Shown: positions 25,313-33,602 of the stretch, in pieces
How positions within the stretch are numbered: the first letter of the stretch is position 1
How the letters are laid out: each line of letters opens with the position of its first letter
From: JADKAV01 sp963732355
GTDB taxonomy: Bacteria > Actinomycetota > Actinomycetes > S36-B12 > UBA10799
Direction: 5' to 3'
NCBI GenBank assembly: GCA_963732355.1
Contig: CAVSZD010000010.1
Span: forward strand, 248,001 to 312,000
Length of the DNA stretch: 64,000 nucleotides
Position numbers and translations under genes: made by a program
The notes under the pieces: generated by a model
What the model saw: the letters and a program-made list of their open reading frames with translations, nothing else
Database searches by the model: none
What the model was told of the DNA's origin: nothing

Positions 25313-26119
25313 ATGGTCGAGTGGCGTGATGCTCACCTTCCGGACCTGCACTGGGCACCCCGGGGTCTGCCACCGGCATTGAAGTCGGTGCCGGGCTGGA
25401 TGGCCAGGTTCGCCTCGGAGTCGCGGTTCGCAGCTGAGGTGGTCAAGTTCGAGAAACGGTTGCCTCGTTCCGCAGCAGTGCGTACCGAGGTAGACCGGCA
25501 AGTGCTGGTGATCCCCGGCTTCGGATTTGGAGACGCGGCGACACTGCCCATGCAGATCGCCTTGAAGCGGGCGGGGTTCCGCGTGGTGCGTTCCCACATC
25601 CTGGCCAATATCCGGTGCTCGGACCGGGCGGTCGACCATCTCGCGGACGTGGCGCGTCGTGCGGTGGAATCCGACCATGGGCAACGGTTGATGGTCGTGG
25701 GCCACAGTCGCGGCGGGATGCTCGCGCGGGGCCTCGGGGCTCGGCACCCTGAGTTGGTCAGCACGGCGGTGAGCCTCGGTGCCCCGCTCAACGACGAGTT
25801 CGCGTTCTACGAGATCCCGCAGCCGGTGGTCAGCGTGCTCAAAGTCGTTCATCAGCTCGATCCGGAGTTGCGTGAGCGCAAGTGTGTGACCAAAGAGTGC
25901 ACCTGCCCCTACATGCAAGCGGTCCACCAGCCATTCCCAGACGATGTCGAGCTGATCAGTTACTACACATCCTCCGACGGGATCGTGGACTGGCGTGCCT
26001 GCGTGGTTCCTGGTGCGGAGAACATCGAGGTTGAAGGTTCTCACCTGGGGATGGGGCTGCGACCGGAGACCGTGGATAAGGTCGTGGCCCGGATGGTCCA
26101 ATCCGCGCGACGATTCTAA
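25313..26119 (+). CDS. Alpha/beta-hydrolase, lipase-like
   Basis: A 268-residue serine hydrolase, ATG at 25313, divergent from the P450 gene with ~50 bp between. The oxyanion region VLVIPGFGFGDAATLPM, nucleophile elbow VGHSRGGMLARGLG (Ser), acid SSDGIVDW (Asp) and catalytic His in VEGSHLGMGL are all visible, so the triad is complete. A cysteine cluster CVTKECTCPYM lies before the Asp, as in some PGAP1/LipA-like actinobacterial lipases. No signal peptide. An esterase or acyltransferase acting on a hydrophobic substrate is likely; the actual one is unknown. Confidence 0.8.
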   Translation: MVEWRDAHLPDLHWAPRGLPPALKSVPGWMARFASESRFAAEVVKFEKRLPRSAAVRTEVDRQVLVIPGFGFGDAATLPMQIALKRAGFRVVRSHILANIRCSDRAVDHLADVARRAVESDHGQRLMVVGHSRGGMLARGLGARHPELVSTAVSLGAPLNDEFAFYEIPQPVVSVLKVVHQLDPELRERKCVTKECTCPYMQAVHQPFPDDVELISYYTSSDGIVDWRACVVPGAENIEVEGSHLGMGLRPETVDKVVARMVQSARRF

Positions 26120-26162
26120 AATCAGGTCCAATCCGCCGAACCTAGGGCAACGAATGCCCTGC

Positions 26163-26438
26163 ATGAAGATCTTGAGCACGCTGGGTTTGGCGCTGGCACT
26201 GACGACGGGACCTGCGATTCTCACCGCAACGTCTGCCTCGGCCCAGCCGATGGCCTCCTACAAGTCCTGTAAGCAGCTGCGCGCGGAGTACTCGGGAGGC
26301 ATCGCCAAGACCTCGAAGGCCGCCAAGCGGATCGTGAAATCGGGTTACCGCAGCCCGATCGTGTGTCCGAGGGTCTATCGGCAGGTGTCAGCTCGCCTTG
26401 ACCCCAACGGCAATGGTGTGGCCTGCGAGTCGCGCTGA
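26163..26438 (+). CDS. Small secreted protein with excalibur calcium-binding domain
   Basis: A 91-residue protein. Start is ATG at 26163 (MKILSTLGLALALTTG, signal peptide ending near ATSASA-QP); ATG 26154 would add three residues. The C-terminal half is an excalibur domain: SYKSCKQLRAEYSGGIA with the first cysteine, IVCPRVY, and the terminal LDPNGNGVACES loop, the DxDxDGxxCE-like calcium motif. Such domains occur on secreted nucleases and surface proteins; here it stands alone. It lies between the hydrolase and the convergent ECF S-component gene. Confidence 0.78.
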   Translation: MKILSTLGLALALTTGPAILTATSASAQPMASYKSCKQLRAEYSGGIAKTSKAAKRIVKSGYRSPIVCPRVYRQVSARLDPNGNGVACESR

Positions 26439-26487
26439 TCGCAGCCCGTCCGCGGGTCGTCGATCCCGCCCTTGGTTAGCGGCGCTC

Positions 26488-27306
26488 TCAGTGGGAGGCG
26501 TGATCCAACTCGGCCTCGAACCGTACGGGAACGTCGAATGCCGCTCGGCGGGTGGCTCGCCGGATTGTGCGCAACAGAACTGGGCCCGCCAGGACCGTGA
26601 GCACTGCTGTGAGGATCGCACGCGGGATGTCCCAGCCCAGTGAGGTCGCAAGGTTGAAGGCGAGCCAGCGGCCCAGGTTATCGGCCAGTGGCGCACCAGC
26701 CACGAACGACAACTCGCTGCCGTCGCCCAGCGCCCATGGCCAGAACGAGAGGTTCATCAGGAAGCCGTAGGCCAATGAGCCCACGACTCCGTAGCCGACC
26801 AGCATGGCGATCTCGGCCCGGCCGCGGATCTGCGGCAGCAGGCCCGCGCCCATCGCGAACCATCCGGCGGCAATCATCTGGAAAGGAAGCCACGGGCCGA
26901 CACCCGCGGTGAGCAGTGCGGACGTGAACATGGCCAACGATCCGAGTGCGAAACCGAAAGCGGGTCCGAGGGCTCTGCCTCCCAGCAGAAGCACGACGAA
27001 CATCGGCTCCAGCCCGGCAACACCAGCGCCCAACGGTCGGACGGCCGTGGCCACGGCGGCCAGCACGGCCAGCATCGCCACTGACTTGGCATCAAGCCCG
27101 CCAGCGCTGATGTCGGCCATGAGCACCCCGACCACCAGCGGCAGCAGAAGGGCGAACACCCAGGGCGCGTCGGTGGCGTGATCGGCCGCGATGCTGTCCG
27201 GGGACACGACGAACGGCCAGAAGAACGCTATCGCCCCGACCAGGCTGACCAGCGCCAAGGCCGCGATCGTTCGTCCACTGGGCCGTACTGCGTGCACCTG
27301 GCTCAT
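26488..27306 (-). CDS. ECF transporter S component (CbrT-like, probable corrinoid or cobalt substrate)
   Basis: A 272-residue membrane protein, ATG at 27306 overlapping the ATPase stop by four bases (ATGA). About six TM segments; the VFALLLPLVVGVLMADISAGGLDAKSVAML and LLLGGRALGPAFGFALGSLAMFTSALLTAGVGPWLPFQM parts (quoted in pieces VLMADISAGG, FGFALGSLAMFTSALL, GPWLPFQM) are typical of ECF substrate-capture subunits. It is last in an operon with fused ECF ATPases and EcfT whose leader contains a cobalamin riboswitch, so vitamin B12 or a corrinoid precursor is the favoured ligand. Confidence 0.82.
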   Translation of the reverse strand: MSQVHAVRPSGRTIAALALVSLVGAIAFFWPFVVSPDSIAADHATDAPWVFALLLPLVVGVLMADISAGGLDAKSVAMLAVLAAVATAVRPLGAGVAGLEPMFVVLLLGGRALGPAFGFALGSLAMFTSALLTAGVGPWLPFQMIAAGWFAMGAGLLPQIRGRAEIAMLVGYGVVGSLAYGFLMNLSFWPWALGDGSELSFVAGAPLADNLGRWLAFNLATSLGWDIPRAILTAVLTVLAGPVLLRTIRRATRRAAFDVPVRFEAELDHASH

Positions 27307-28883
27307 AGGGCGCACGCCTCCTCGACCGTCAGGACCGGCAGCGGCGCGAGAACCTTCTGGATCTGAGGGGCGAAAGCCGGCGACGAGGTCAGTGCGGTGC
27401 GCACATCTGCGTCTGTGACCACCTCCCCGTCGGCGAGGACGATCACCCGGTCACCGATGATGGCGACGAACTCCACGTCGTGGGTGGCGATCAGGACGCT
27501 GCAGCCGGACTGCGCCAGCGTGTCGAGCCATCCGGCGAAGGCCACCTTGCCCGGGTAGTCGAGGCCGCGGGTCGGTTCATCCAGCAGCACGACATCCGGG
27601 GTGGACGCCAGTTGGATGGCCAATGCAAGGGCCAGTTGCTGACCGGCCGAAAGGTCGCGCGGATGCACCGAATCATCGACGGTCGCCACCAGCGAGTGCA
27701 ACCTCAGCAACGCGCTGCCCGGCGGTTGGCCGGTGTCATTGTCGGTGGCGTCGCACTCTTTGGCCACTGAGTCGGTATAGAAGAGGTCGGTGGGGTCCTG
27801 TGGGACGTATGCGATGCGGCTCAGCAACTCGGATCCGCGCAGTTTGGCGGGGTCCTGCCCGTCAAGGCTGACCTGGCCGCGGTCTGGACGCCGGCTTCCG
27901 GCCAGCAGATTGATCAGGGTGGACTTGCCGGCTCCGTTGCGGCCCATCAGTGCCGTGATCTGCCCAGCGCGCAGCGAGACGCCCACGGCGCGCAAGGCTT
28001 CGATACCCCCGAACCTCACGGTGGCGGCCGTGGTTGAGGCCACTTCATCGCCTCCAGTTCGACGCGCTGAGGGCTCGAAGGGCGACAGGCGCAGGGTACT
28101 GGCCTGGCGCCGAGCGGACCGCACGGACAGGGGCAGGGGCTGCCAGCCGAGAGCCTCACCGAGCCGGACGACCGGCGGCTGCAGACCGTGACCCAGCATC
28201 GCCTCGACGGGTTCCTCGAGCCGGACGACCGGGGCATCGATGCGGATGACGTGATCGGCGAACTCCACGACCCGCTCCAACCGGTGCTCGGCCATCACCA
28301 CTGTGATCGCCAGATCGTGGACGAGCCGGGAGACCGCTGCCAGGACCTCCTCGGCGGCGGCCGGATCCAGTGCACTGGTCGGCTCGTCGAGGACAAGCAC
28401 GGCTGGACCAGCCGTCAGCGCGGCGCCGATCGCCACCCGCTGCTGCTCACCGCCGGACAGGGTGTCCAGTGACCGATGACGCATCCCCGTGAGCCCGAGC
28501 AGGTCGAGGGTCTCCTCCACGCGTCGACGCATCACATCGGGGGCGAACCCGAGGGACTCCATCGTGTAAGCCAGTTCGTCCTCAACTGTGTCGGTTGTGA
28601 ACCCGGCTCGCGGATTCTGCCCCACTGTGCCGACCACCCCGGCGAGGTCTCGGGGCGGATGCTCGCGGGTGTTCAGTCCGTGCACGGTCACGGTCCCTGC
28701 CAATGTGCCGCCGGTGAAATGGGGGACAAGCCCGTTGACGAGGTTCAAGAGGGTGGACTTGCCCGTTCCGGTGCGTCCGATGACCAGCGTCAGGTCGCCC
28801 TCGGGGATTACCAGGTCGATGTCGCGCAGAACGGGCTCACTGCCCCCGGCATGGCGGAAGCTGACGTGTTCGAAGCCGATCAT
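27303..28883 (-). CDS. ECF transporter fused double ATP-binding protein (EcfA-EcfA')
   Basis: About 526 residues, ATG at 28881-28883; the frame remains open further upstream but that part is antisense-like shadow of ecfT. Two ABC ATPase domains in one chain. Domain 1 has Walker A GRTGTGKST, signature LSGGEQQRVAIGAAL and Walker B VLVLDEPTSALD. Domain 2 has GRNGAGKST, LSAGQQLALALAI (signature modified: LSAGQ) and VVLLDEPTRGLD. A linker around 225-270 joins them. Such fusions replace separate EcfA1/EcfA2 subunits. It overlaps ecfT by four bases and the S component by four. Confidence 0.92.
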   Translation of the reverse strand: MIGFEHVSFRHAGGSEPVLRDIDLVIPEGDLTLVIGRTGTGKSTLLNLVNGLVPHFTGGTLAGTVTVHGLNTREHPPRDLAGVVGTVGQNPRAGFTTDTVEDELAYTMESLGFAPDVMRRRVEETLDLLGLTGMRHRSLDTLSGGEQQRVAIGAALTAGPAVLVLDEPTSALDPAAAEEVLAAVSRLVHDLAITVVMAEHRLERVVEFADHVIRIDAPVVRLEEPVEAMLGHGLQPPVVRLGEALGWQPLPLSVRSARRQASTLRLSPFEPSARRTGGDEVASTTAATVRFGGIEALRAVGVSLRAGQITALMGRNGAGKSTLINLLAGSRRPDRGQVSLDGQDPAKLRGSELLSRIAYVPQDPTDLFYTDSVAKECDATDNDTGQPPGSALLRLHSLVATVDDSVHPRDLSAGQQLALALAIQLASTPDVVLLDEPTRGLDYPGKVAFAGWLDTLAQSGCSVLIATHDVEFVAIIGDRVIVLADGEVVTDADVRTALTSSPAFAPQIQKVLAPLPVLTVEEACAL

Positions 28884-29932
28884 GCAGTCCTCCAGGGCAG
28901 GGGCGGAGGTGGGGTCACGACCGCCGGGATGGCTGCCAGCAGGATCGCTACGACCGCGCCCGGGGGCAGCGTCGGCCACGTGAGAGGCACAGAGATCGTG
29001 TTGCTCGAGCCGAGCAGGACCACGACCGCGGCTAGAACGCCCGAACCTGCGGTGAGTGTCTCGGGCCAATCCCAAGGATCCGGGCGATAGCGCGTTCGTG
29101 GCACCCTGCGCCCCGCAAGCAGGATCCCGCCGATGGCCATCAGCAGCCCGATCCCGAGAAGCAGCCAACCCCAACCGGCGGCCCCAAGTACGGCGAACAG
29201 ACCCAGGGCGATACCCATGAGCCCTACCAGGACCAGGGCGGCTTGGATGGCGCGTTCGGGGCGGTCTGCGGTCGTCGCGCGTCCGTAGCCGCGGGTGTCC
29301 ATGGCTGCGGCCAGGTTGATGGCGTCGTCCAAGGACGATTCGAGAACCGGTACTGCGGACTCCGCGGCTGCGCGCAGCCCCCGGGTGGGCCGGCCGCGCA
29401 GACGCCGAGCCTGCATCACCCTTCTCACGTTGATCATGATGCGCGGCGCCAGTGACAACGCGACCACGCTGGCCACACCGACGTGGTAGAGCCCGGCTGG
29501 CAGAGCTTTGAGCAGGCGCACTGGGCTGGCAAGGGAGTTCGCTGCTCCCACGCAGATGAGCAGCGTGGCCAACTGGGCACCCTGGATGGCAGCGATCGCC
29601 AGCATCTCGACGGTCACCGGACCGCCCAGGGTGACACCTGCCATCCAGTCGGGCAGCGAGATGCTGGGCAGAGTGAACAGCAGTTGCGTACCCAGCCTCA
29701 CGCCGAAAAGGATCGCGAAAAGGATCCGGATCACGATCACGATGAGCCCGAGGCGCACGAACACTGAGAAAGCGCCCGCCCACTGGGCCTGCGGCCGGCG
29801 GGCACTCACCACAAGGGTGGCCACGCCCACGATCAGCCCCAGCAGCAACGGGTTCGACGTGCGGGTGGCGGCTGCGCCCAGCCCGAGGGCCCAAAGCCAC
29901 CAGGCTCCCGGATGCAGCCAACGGGTGTTCAT
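28880..29932 (-). CDS. ECF transporter T component (EcfT/CbiQ-like)
   Basis: A 350-residue membrane protein that couples the ATPases to the S component. Hydrophobic segments at ~12-45, 55-75, 105-145 and three near the C-terminus (235-350). The cytoplasmic coupling region shows the paired Arg motifs of EcfT: ARRLRGRP and AMDTRGYGR. It is longer than most CbiQ proteins (~250) because of the extra C-terminal TM segments. Start ATG at 29930-29932 overlaps the SCO2322-like gene stop by four bases. Confidence 0.88.
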   Translation of the reverse strand: MNTRWLHPGAWWLWALGLGAAATRTSNPLLLGLIVGVATLVVSARRPQAQWAGAFSVFVRLGLIVIVIRILFAILFGVRLGTQLLFTLPSISLPDWMAGVTLGGPVTVEMLAIAAIQGAQLATLLICVGAANSLASPVRLLKALPAGLYHVGVASVVALSLAPRIMINVRRVMQARRLRGRPTRGLRAAAESAVPVLESSLDDAINLAAAMDTRGYGRATTADRPERAIQAALVLVGLMGIALGLFAVLGAAGWGWLLLGIGLLMAIGGILLAGRRVPRTRYRPDPWDWPETLTAGSGVLAAVVVLLGSSNTISVPLTWPTLPPGAVVAILLAAIPAVVTPPPPLPWRTA

Positions 29933-30738
29933 GTTCTTCCCCTGCGGATCGCCAGGGCCAGTCCCAACAGCACGGCGATCATGGTGGCGCCGATGGCCGC
30001 CACCCAGGGCGGCACCTGCGGTTGGTTGGTCGGCGCTGGGGTCTCGGGTAGTTCCATGGCCACTGCGGAAGGGGCTTGCGACGGCGCAGCCTGTGAAGAG
30101 GAAGTGTCACTGGGCGCCGACGATTGCTTGGCAGTGGGCCGTTCGTCGGGACTGGTCTGTGGGACCTCGGGAGCGGGCGCTGTGCTCCCGCTGCGGGGGG
30201 TCAGGCTCGGACGCGGACTCGTCGTGGCCTGCTGCGCGGCGGACTGTCCAGGGCATTCACTTGCAGGGAAACCGGCAATGCCGCAGATCAGCCCGCTGGG
30301 ATGGAACCGCAACCGGGCAACCCGTTGCAGGACCTGCAGACCAGTCTCGGCGGTTGGTGCGGTCAGACAGGTGACCGACAGGGGTGGCGGCGTCTCGCCA
30401 ACGGGGGCGATCCCCGAAGGTCCTGAGTCGATGACGACGGCCACTCGCTTCTTTCCTGCCGGCGGACTCGGCTGGCCGGGGCACAGCTGCTGGTAGCTAC
30501 TTGGGCTGGCAGGGGCAGTAGCCTGCGAACCGTCTTTGGGGGATACGACGAACCGCCAGCCCTCGACCCCGTCAGCTGGCGTGACTTGGAATGCCGGCCC
30601 ACGACTGGAGTAGGTCCACTGGTCACCGCCGTTCCAGTAGGACCAATACCGGTAGGTGGTCGATTGCGCAGGCACCGGTGTCAGCGCAATGGTCGCCATG
30701 ACCACCACGCCGACACCGGCGATCCCGCGCATCGTCAT
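29929..30738 (-). CDS. SCO2322-like secreted, membrane-anchored protein
   Basis: A 269-residue surface protein. Signal peptide (MRGIAGVGVVVMATIALTPV...), then a domain starting TYRYWSYWNGGDQWTYSSRG, the hallmark of the SCO2322 family found beside ECF transporters in Streptomyces. Four cysteines (LCPGQ, VTCLT, LICGI, SECPG) could form disulfides. A Ser/Thr/Pro linker (~175-235) leads to one C-terminal TM helix and a short RRGRT tail, so the domain is displayed outside. It starts within the stop of the preceding gene (ATGA). Role unknown; context points to capture or hand-over of corrinoid. Confidence 0.82.
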   Translation of the reverse strand: MTMRGIAGVGVVVMATIALTPVPAQSTTYRYWSYWNGGDQWTYSSRGPAFQVTPADGVEGWRFVVSPKDGSQATAPASPSSYQQLCPGQPSPPAGKKRVAVVIDSGPSGIAPVGETPPPLSVTCLTAPTAETGLQVLQRVARLRFHPSGLICGIAGFPASECPGQSAAQQATTSPRPSLTPRSGSTAPAPEVPQTSPDERPTAKQSSAPSDTSSSQAAPSQAPSAVAMELPETPAPTNQPQVPPWVAAIGATMIAVLLGLALAIRRGRT

Positions 30739-31769
30739 GAGTTCTGGGTCTTGGCCAATCGCTTGGGCAGGTTCATGCCGCCGAAGGCGCGAGGGTTCTC
30801 CCCGGCAGCATCGGCCACCAGCAGCAACATGGCCAGCGATCCGGGGGAGTCATCGCCGTTGGCGCGCACCCAGGTCTTGGCATTCTTGCTCAGGAAGGAG
30901 GTCCCTTGACGCACCGCTTGGCGCCCCACCCCGGCGTTGGCCAATGCAAGCGTGGCGGCTGCTGACCCCGCGTAGTCCGTGCCCGGGTACCCGCCTCCGT
31001 AAGGAAGATCGCCACGCACCGAGACCATGCGCTTGCCGAGGTAGGCCAGCGCCGAACGGTGAAGCGAGGCTGCGTTGCGCCCCTGGCAGGTGACGCCGGG
31101 TGTGGCCTTGGCGATCTTGACAGCCGAGGGAGTGGCCAGCCCACCCCCGAGCATCCAGGCGGTCTGGCTGGTGGAGTTGTCGTTGGCCTGCAAGAAGGAG
31201 GGATCGAATGCGAACGCGCCTCTCTGGACCTTCTTGACGTCACAGCGCAACTGCACGCTGCGCAGGTACTTGACACCCGGCGGCTGCTTCATCAGTTTCA
31301 GTGCGCCGTAGGCCAGCGCCGTGGAGTTGGTGTCGGAGGTGGCTCCCGCGGCGGGGTAATAGGCCCAGCCACCGTCGGTGTTGCGGCGATCGTTCAGCCA
31401 CGATGCGGCCTTGCGAGCCTTGGGTGTGTTGCCGGTGGCTTTGAGGGCCGCGAGGGCCAAGGCGGTGCTGTTGGAGTCCTGGCCGGCGTAATTGATCGCA
31501 TCGGGTGCCTGGCATGGCGCCTTGGTATCGGCCCGGTAGGCCATGAAACCCCCGTCTGCGCACTGTTGGTCCTTGAGCCAGCGCACTGCGGAGGCCGGTA
31601 CCTTCTGCCCGGCGGACTGCAGGGCCAGGATCGACAGTGATTGCCGGTACACCCCGTCGAACGTCGGGTCAGACGTGCCGTAAAGGCCGGCGTCAGACGC
31701 GAGAGCAGGGGTGGCGGTGATGACCAAACCGCTTGCTGCGGCGAGGGTGATTAGAGACTTACTGAACAC
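30735..31769 (-). CDS. Secreted alpha-barrel (prenyltransferase/squalene-oxidase repeat) protein, candidate corrinoid binder
   Basis: A 344-residue secreted protein; GTG start at 31767-31769 with AAGGAG 5 nt upstream. Signal peptide MFSKSLITLAAASGLVITATPALA. The rest is built of helical repeats with turns CADGGFMAY, TDGGWAYYP and LPYGGGYPGTDY, matching the prenyltransferase/squalene oxidase repeat family. Intrinsic factor and transcobalamin share this alpha6-alpha6 barrel fold. Two cysteine pairs are possible (QQC/APC, LRC/TCQ). As first gene after a cobalamin riboswitch and before ECF genes, it is a strong candidate for an extracellular B12-binding subunit (inference). Confidence 0.78.
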   Translation of the reverse strand: MFSKSLITLAAASGLVITATPALASDAGLYGTSDPTFDGVYRQSLSILALQSAGQKVPASAVRWLKDQQCADGGFMAYRADTKAPCQAPDAINYAGQDSNSTALALAALKATGNTPKARKAASWLNDRRNTDGGWAYYPAAGATSDTNSTALAYGALKLMKQPPGVKYLRSVQLRCDVKKVQRGAFAFDPSFLQANDNSTSQTAWMLGGGLATPSAVKIAKATPGVTCQGRNAASLHRSALAYLGKRMVSVRGDLPYGGGYPGTDYAGSAAATLALANAGVGRQAVRQGTSFLSKNAKTWVRANGDDSPGSLAMLLLVADAAGENPRAFGGMNLPKRLAKTQNS

Positions 31770-31787
31770 GCGTTCTCCTTATACAGC

Positions 31788-31801
31788 GGTCCGCACGGAC
31801 C
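31788..31801 (-). promoter_or_regulatory. Riboswitch expression-platform hairpin
   Basis: GGTCCG-TG-CGGACC, a perfect 6-bp stem, lies 7 nt upstream of the AAGGAG ribosome site (31775-31780) of the secreted-protein gene and 55 nt downstream of the aptamer. Its place is right for a pairing element that controls access to the ribosome site, as in many actinobacterial B12 riboswitches. The switching partner is not identified. Confidence 0.45.
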
Positions 31802-31856
31802 AAGGCACGCGTGGGTGCATCGGCCGTCCGTAACCTCGACAGAATCGGGCCGCTTC

Positions 31857-31951
31857 CAAGTGCCAGGTGCTCCGACTCTCCCGCCCGAGGGCGGGAACAC
31901 GGTTGCGGGACAGCGCCGGACTCACACCGGACTTCCCCTGGATTTCACTTG
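31857..31951 (-). ncRNA. Cobalamin riboswitch aptamer
   Basis: The conserved B12-box core lies at 31938-31898, reading leftward: GGGGAAGTCCGGTG, then TGAGTCCGGCGCTG, then TCCCGCAACCGTG. This is the canonical GGGAA-N-GGTG...TCCGG-CTG-CCCGCAAC order. A closing helix CAAGTG (31951-31946) / CACTTG (31862-31857) brackets it, and AGTCGGAGCACCTGGC supplies the 3' conserved block. A stable CCCGCC/GGCGGG hairpin (31880-31895) is inside. At ~95 nt it is compact compared with ~200-nt classical elements. It lies in the leader of the five-gene ECF operon and should repress it when cobalamin is plentiful. Confidence 0.9.
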
Positions 31952-32033
31952 TAACGCTGGGGCGGGTGCCCCGCGTCCAGTCAAGCAGGTGAGTGTTGTG
32001 ACACAACACCCGGGTTCGCGCAACTGCGCGCGC

Positions 32034-32351
32034 TCAGTCCTCAGTGAGGTTGCGCAGGGCGTTGAGTGCCTTGAGCGAGAGGTCGTACTTGGTCTTGGCC
32101 GCCTCCAGCTTGGCGCTGATCTCGTCGACATCTGCCTGGGCTGACGAAACTGCGGCCTCGGTTCGCTGCCGCACGATGCCCGCTTTGTCGGCGAACGGTT
32201 CGGTGATCTTGTCCACGGCCGTATCGCCGGTCTGCACCCACTTCAAGCGACTCCTGGCGCTGGCCAGATCGGCTTCCAGACCGTCGACCTCGGCCTTGGA
32301 TTTTGAAACCGCTGCCTGCGCTTTGCTCAGCGCACTACTCGTGATGCCCAT
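32034..32351 (-). CDS. Small coiled-coil protein of unknown function
   Basis: A 105-residue, almost entirely helical protein, MGITSSALSKAQ..., with heptad-like spacing in two stretches (about 5-42 and 60-100: SKAEVDGLEADLASARSRL and AQADVDEISAKLEAAKTKY). It has no cysteines, TM segments or signal. The DNA just past its stop leads into the riboswitch region. The 22-bp gap to the 60-residue gene upstream suggests co-transcription with that gene and the aldo/keto reductase. I do not recognise a family. Confidence 0.6.
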   Translation of the reverse strand: MGITSSALSKAQAAVSKSKAEVDGLEADLASARSRLKWVQTGDTAVDKITEPFADKAGIVRQRTEAAVSSAQADVDEISAKLEAAKTKYDLSLKALNALRNLTED

Positions 32352-32373
32352 GGCTCAATGGTCGCATCGCAGC

Positions 32374-32556
32374 TCAGGTCGCCGGACGCAGGCTCATCGG
32401 CCCGTACACGATCCGGTCTGCCTCCAGCAAGCTGACCTCCTCGACCCCGGTCTGCAGAAGATCAGCCCAGACCTCCCCGATCCACGTCTCCGCATCGGCC
32501 TGCGTGGGGAATTCCGACGAGGATTCACCGGTGGAGTAGCGCCAGGTGTAGGTCAT
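32374..32556 (-). CDS. Small conserved-looking protein, 60 residues
   Basis: MTYTWRYSTGESS... ending VYGPMSLRPAT. The pattern Trp-Arg-Tyr near the start, an acidic helix (QADAETWIGEVWADLL) and VSLLEADRIVYGPMSL is a layout I recall from short actinobacterial hypothetical proteins. ATG start overlaps the aldo/keto reductase stop by four bases (ATGA), which strongly supports translation. No function can be assigned. Confidence 0.65.
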   Translation of the reverse strand: MTYTWRYSTGESSSEFPTQADAETWIGEVWADLLQTGVEEVSLLEADRIVYGPMSLRPAT

Positions 32557-33551
32557 GGCCGGACCTCGGGCGACTTGGTTAGCGACGGATCGCGGTAGAC
32601 CACATTGCGCAGGACGTCGTCGATCGCAGCCATCGTCGCCGAGTCCAGGACCACCCCGGATGCCTTCACGTTGTCCACGATCTGCTCGGGTCGGGTCGCG
32701 CCGATGATCGCTGCACTCACCGCTTTGTTCTGCAGCACCCAGGCGAGCCCGAGTTGGGCCATGGACAGGCCATGATCGGCGGCGATCGGTTCCAGACCCG
32801 CCACTGCCGTCAAGATCTCATCGGCCATGAGCCGCTTGATGAAGTTGGACCCCATCGGGTCGGTGGCCCGGGAGCCTTCCGGTGGTGTCTGTCCTGGCTT
32901 GTACTTGCCGGTCAGCACTCCCTGGGCAAGGGGCGACCATACGATCTGGCCGATGCCGTGCATGAGGCTGGTGGGGATCACCTCGGCCTCGATCACTCGG
33001 TACAGGGCGCTGTACTGGGGCTGGTTGGACACGATCCGGTCGAAGCCCATCTGCTCGGCGATCCGCACAGCGTCGGCGATTTGTCCGGCTGTCCACTCCG
33101 AGACCCCGACGTAGAGGACCTTGCCCGATCGGACCAAGTCGTCGAAAGCCCGCAGGGTTTCCTCTAGAGGGGTCTCGAAGTCGTACCGGTGGGCCTGATA
33201 CAGGTCGATGTAGTCGACGCCGAGGCGGCGCAGCGAGCCGTTGCAGGACTCCAGGATGTGTTTGCGCGACAGGCCCCGGTCGTTCATTCCCGGACCGGTC
33301 GGCCAGTACACCTTGGTGAAGATCTCAAGACCCTCGCGTCGCTGACCTTTCAGCGCCTTGCCCAGCACCTCCTCAGCTTTCGTTGCCGCATAGATGTCGG
33401 CGGTGTCGAAGGTTGTGATGCCGACGTCGAGGGCCGCGTTGACGCAGGCAATGGCCGCGTCCTCGGCCACCTGATTCGCGTGGGTGATCCAGTTGCCAAA
33501 GGCCATCTCGCTGACCATCAGGCCGCTTGCGCCCAAGTGACGGTGTTGCAT
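32553..33551 (-). CDS. Aldo/keto reductase (potassium-channel beta-subunit-like subfamily)
   Basis: A 332-residue NADPH-dependent oxidoreductase with the TIM-barrel catalytic tetrad: D50 and Y55 in FDTADIYAATKAEEVLG, the lysine in IFTKVYW, and the histidine in LYQAHRYD. The C-terminal cofactor segment IIGATRPEQIVDN is intact. The N-terminus MQHRHLGASGLMVSEMAFGNW fits the Kv-beta/YghZ-like AKR group, which reduces aldehydes such as methylglyoxal. It heads a small operon with two short proteins downstream. Confidence 0.88.
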   Translation of the reverse strand: MQHRHLGASGLMVSEMAFGNWITHANQVAEDAAIACVNAALDVGITTFDTADIYAATKAEEVLGKALKGQRREGLEIFTKVYWPTGPGMNDRGLSRKHILESCNGSLRRLGVDYIDLYQAHRYDFETPLEETLRAFDDLVRSGKVLYVGVSEWTAGQIADAVRIAEQMGFDRIVSNQPQYSALYRVIEAEVIPTSLMHGIGQIVWSPLAQGVLTGKYKPGQTPPEGSRATDPMGSNFIKRLMADEILTAVAGLEPIAADHGLSMAQLGLAWVLQNKAVSAAIIGATRPEQIVDNVKASGVVLDSATMAAIDDVLRNVVYRDPSLTKSPEVRP

Positions 33552-33602
33552 GTCGAATCCTCTCTGATGCCCCAGATGACGCCCTACCCCAGCAGGAAAG
33601 AA

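Noticed and set aside
28884..29921. Extension of the ECF ATPase frame to an 872-residue protein
   Set aside because: The upstream part lies over ecfT in another frame and is Arg/Pro-rich; ATG 28883 fits the four-base overlap with ecfT and the ABC domain start.
29929..30738. Sortase (LPxTG) anchoring of the SCO2322-like protein
   Set aside because: It has a Pro-rich linker, a TM helix and a basic tail but no LPxTG-like pentapeptide before the helix; a plain membrane anchor is more likely.
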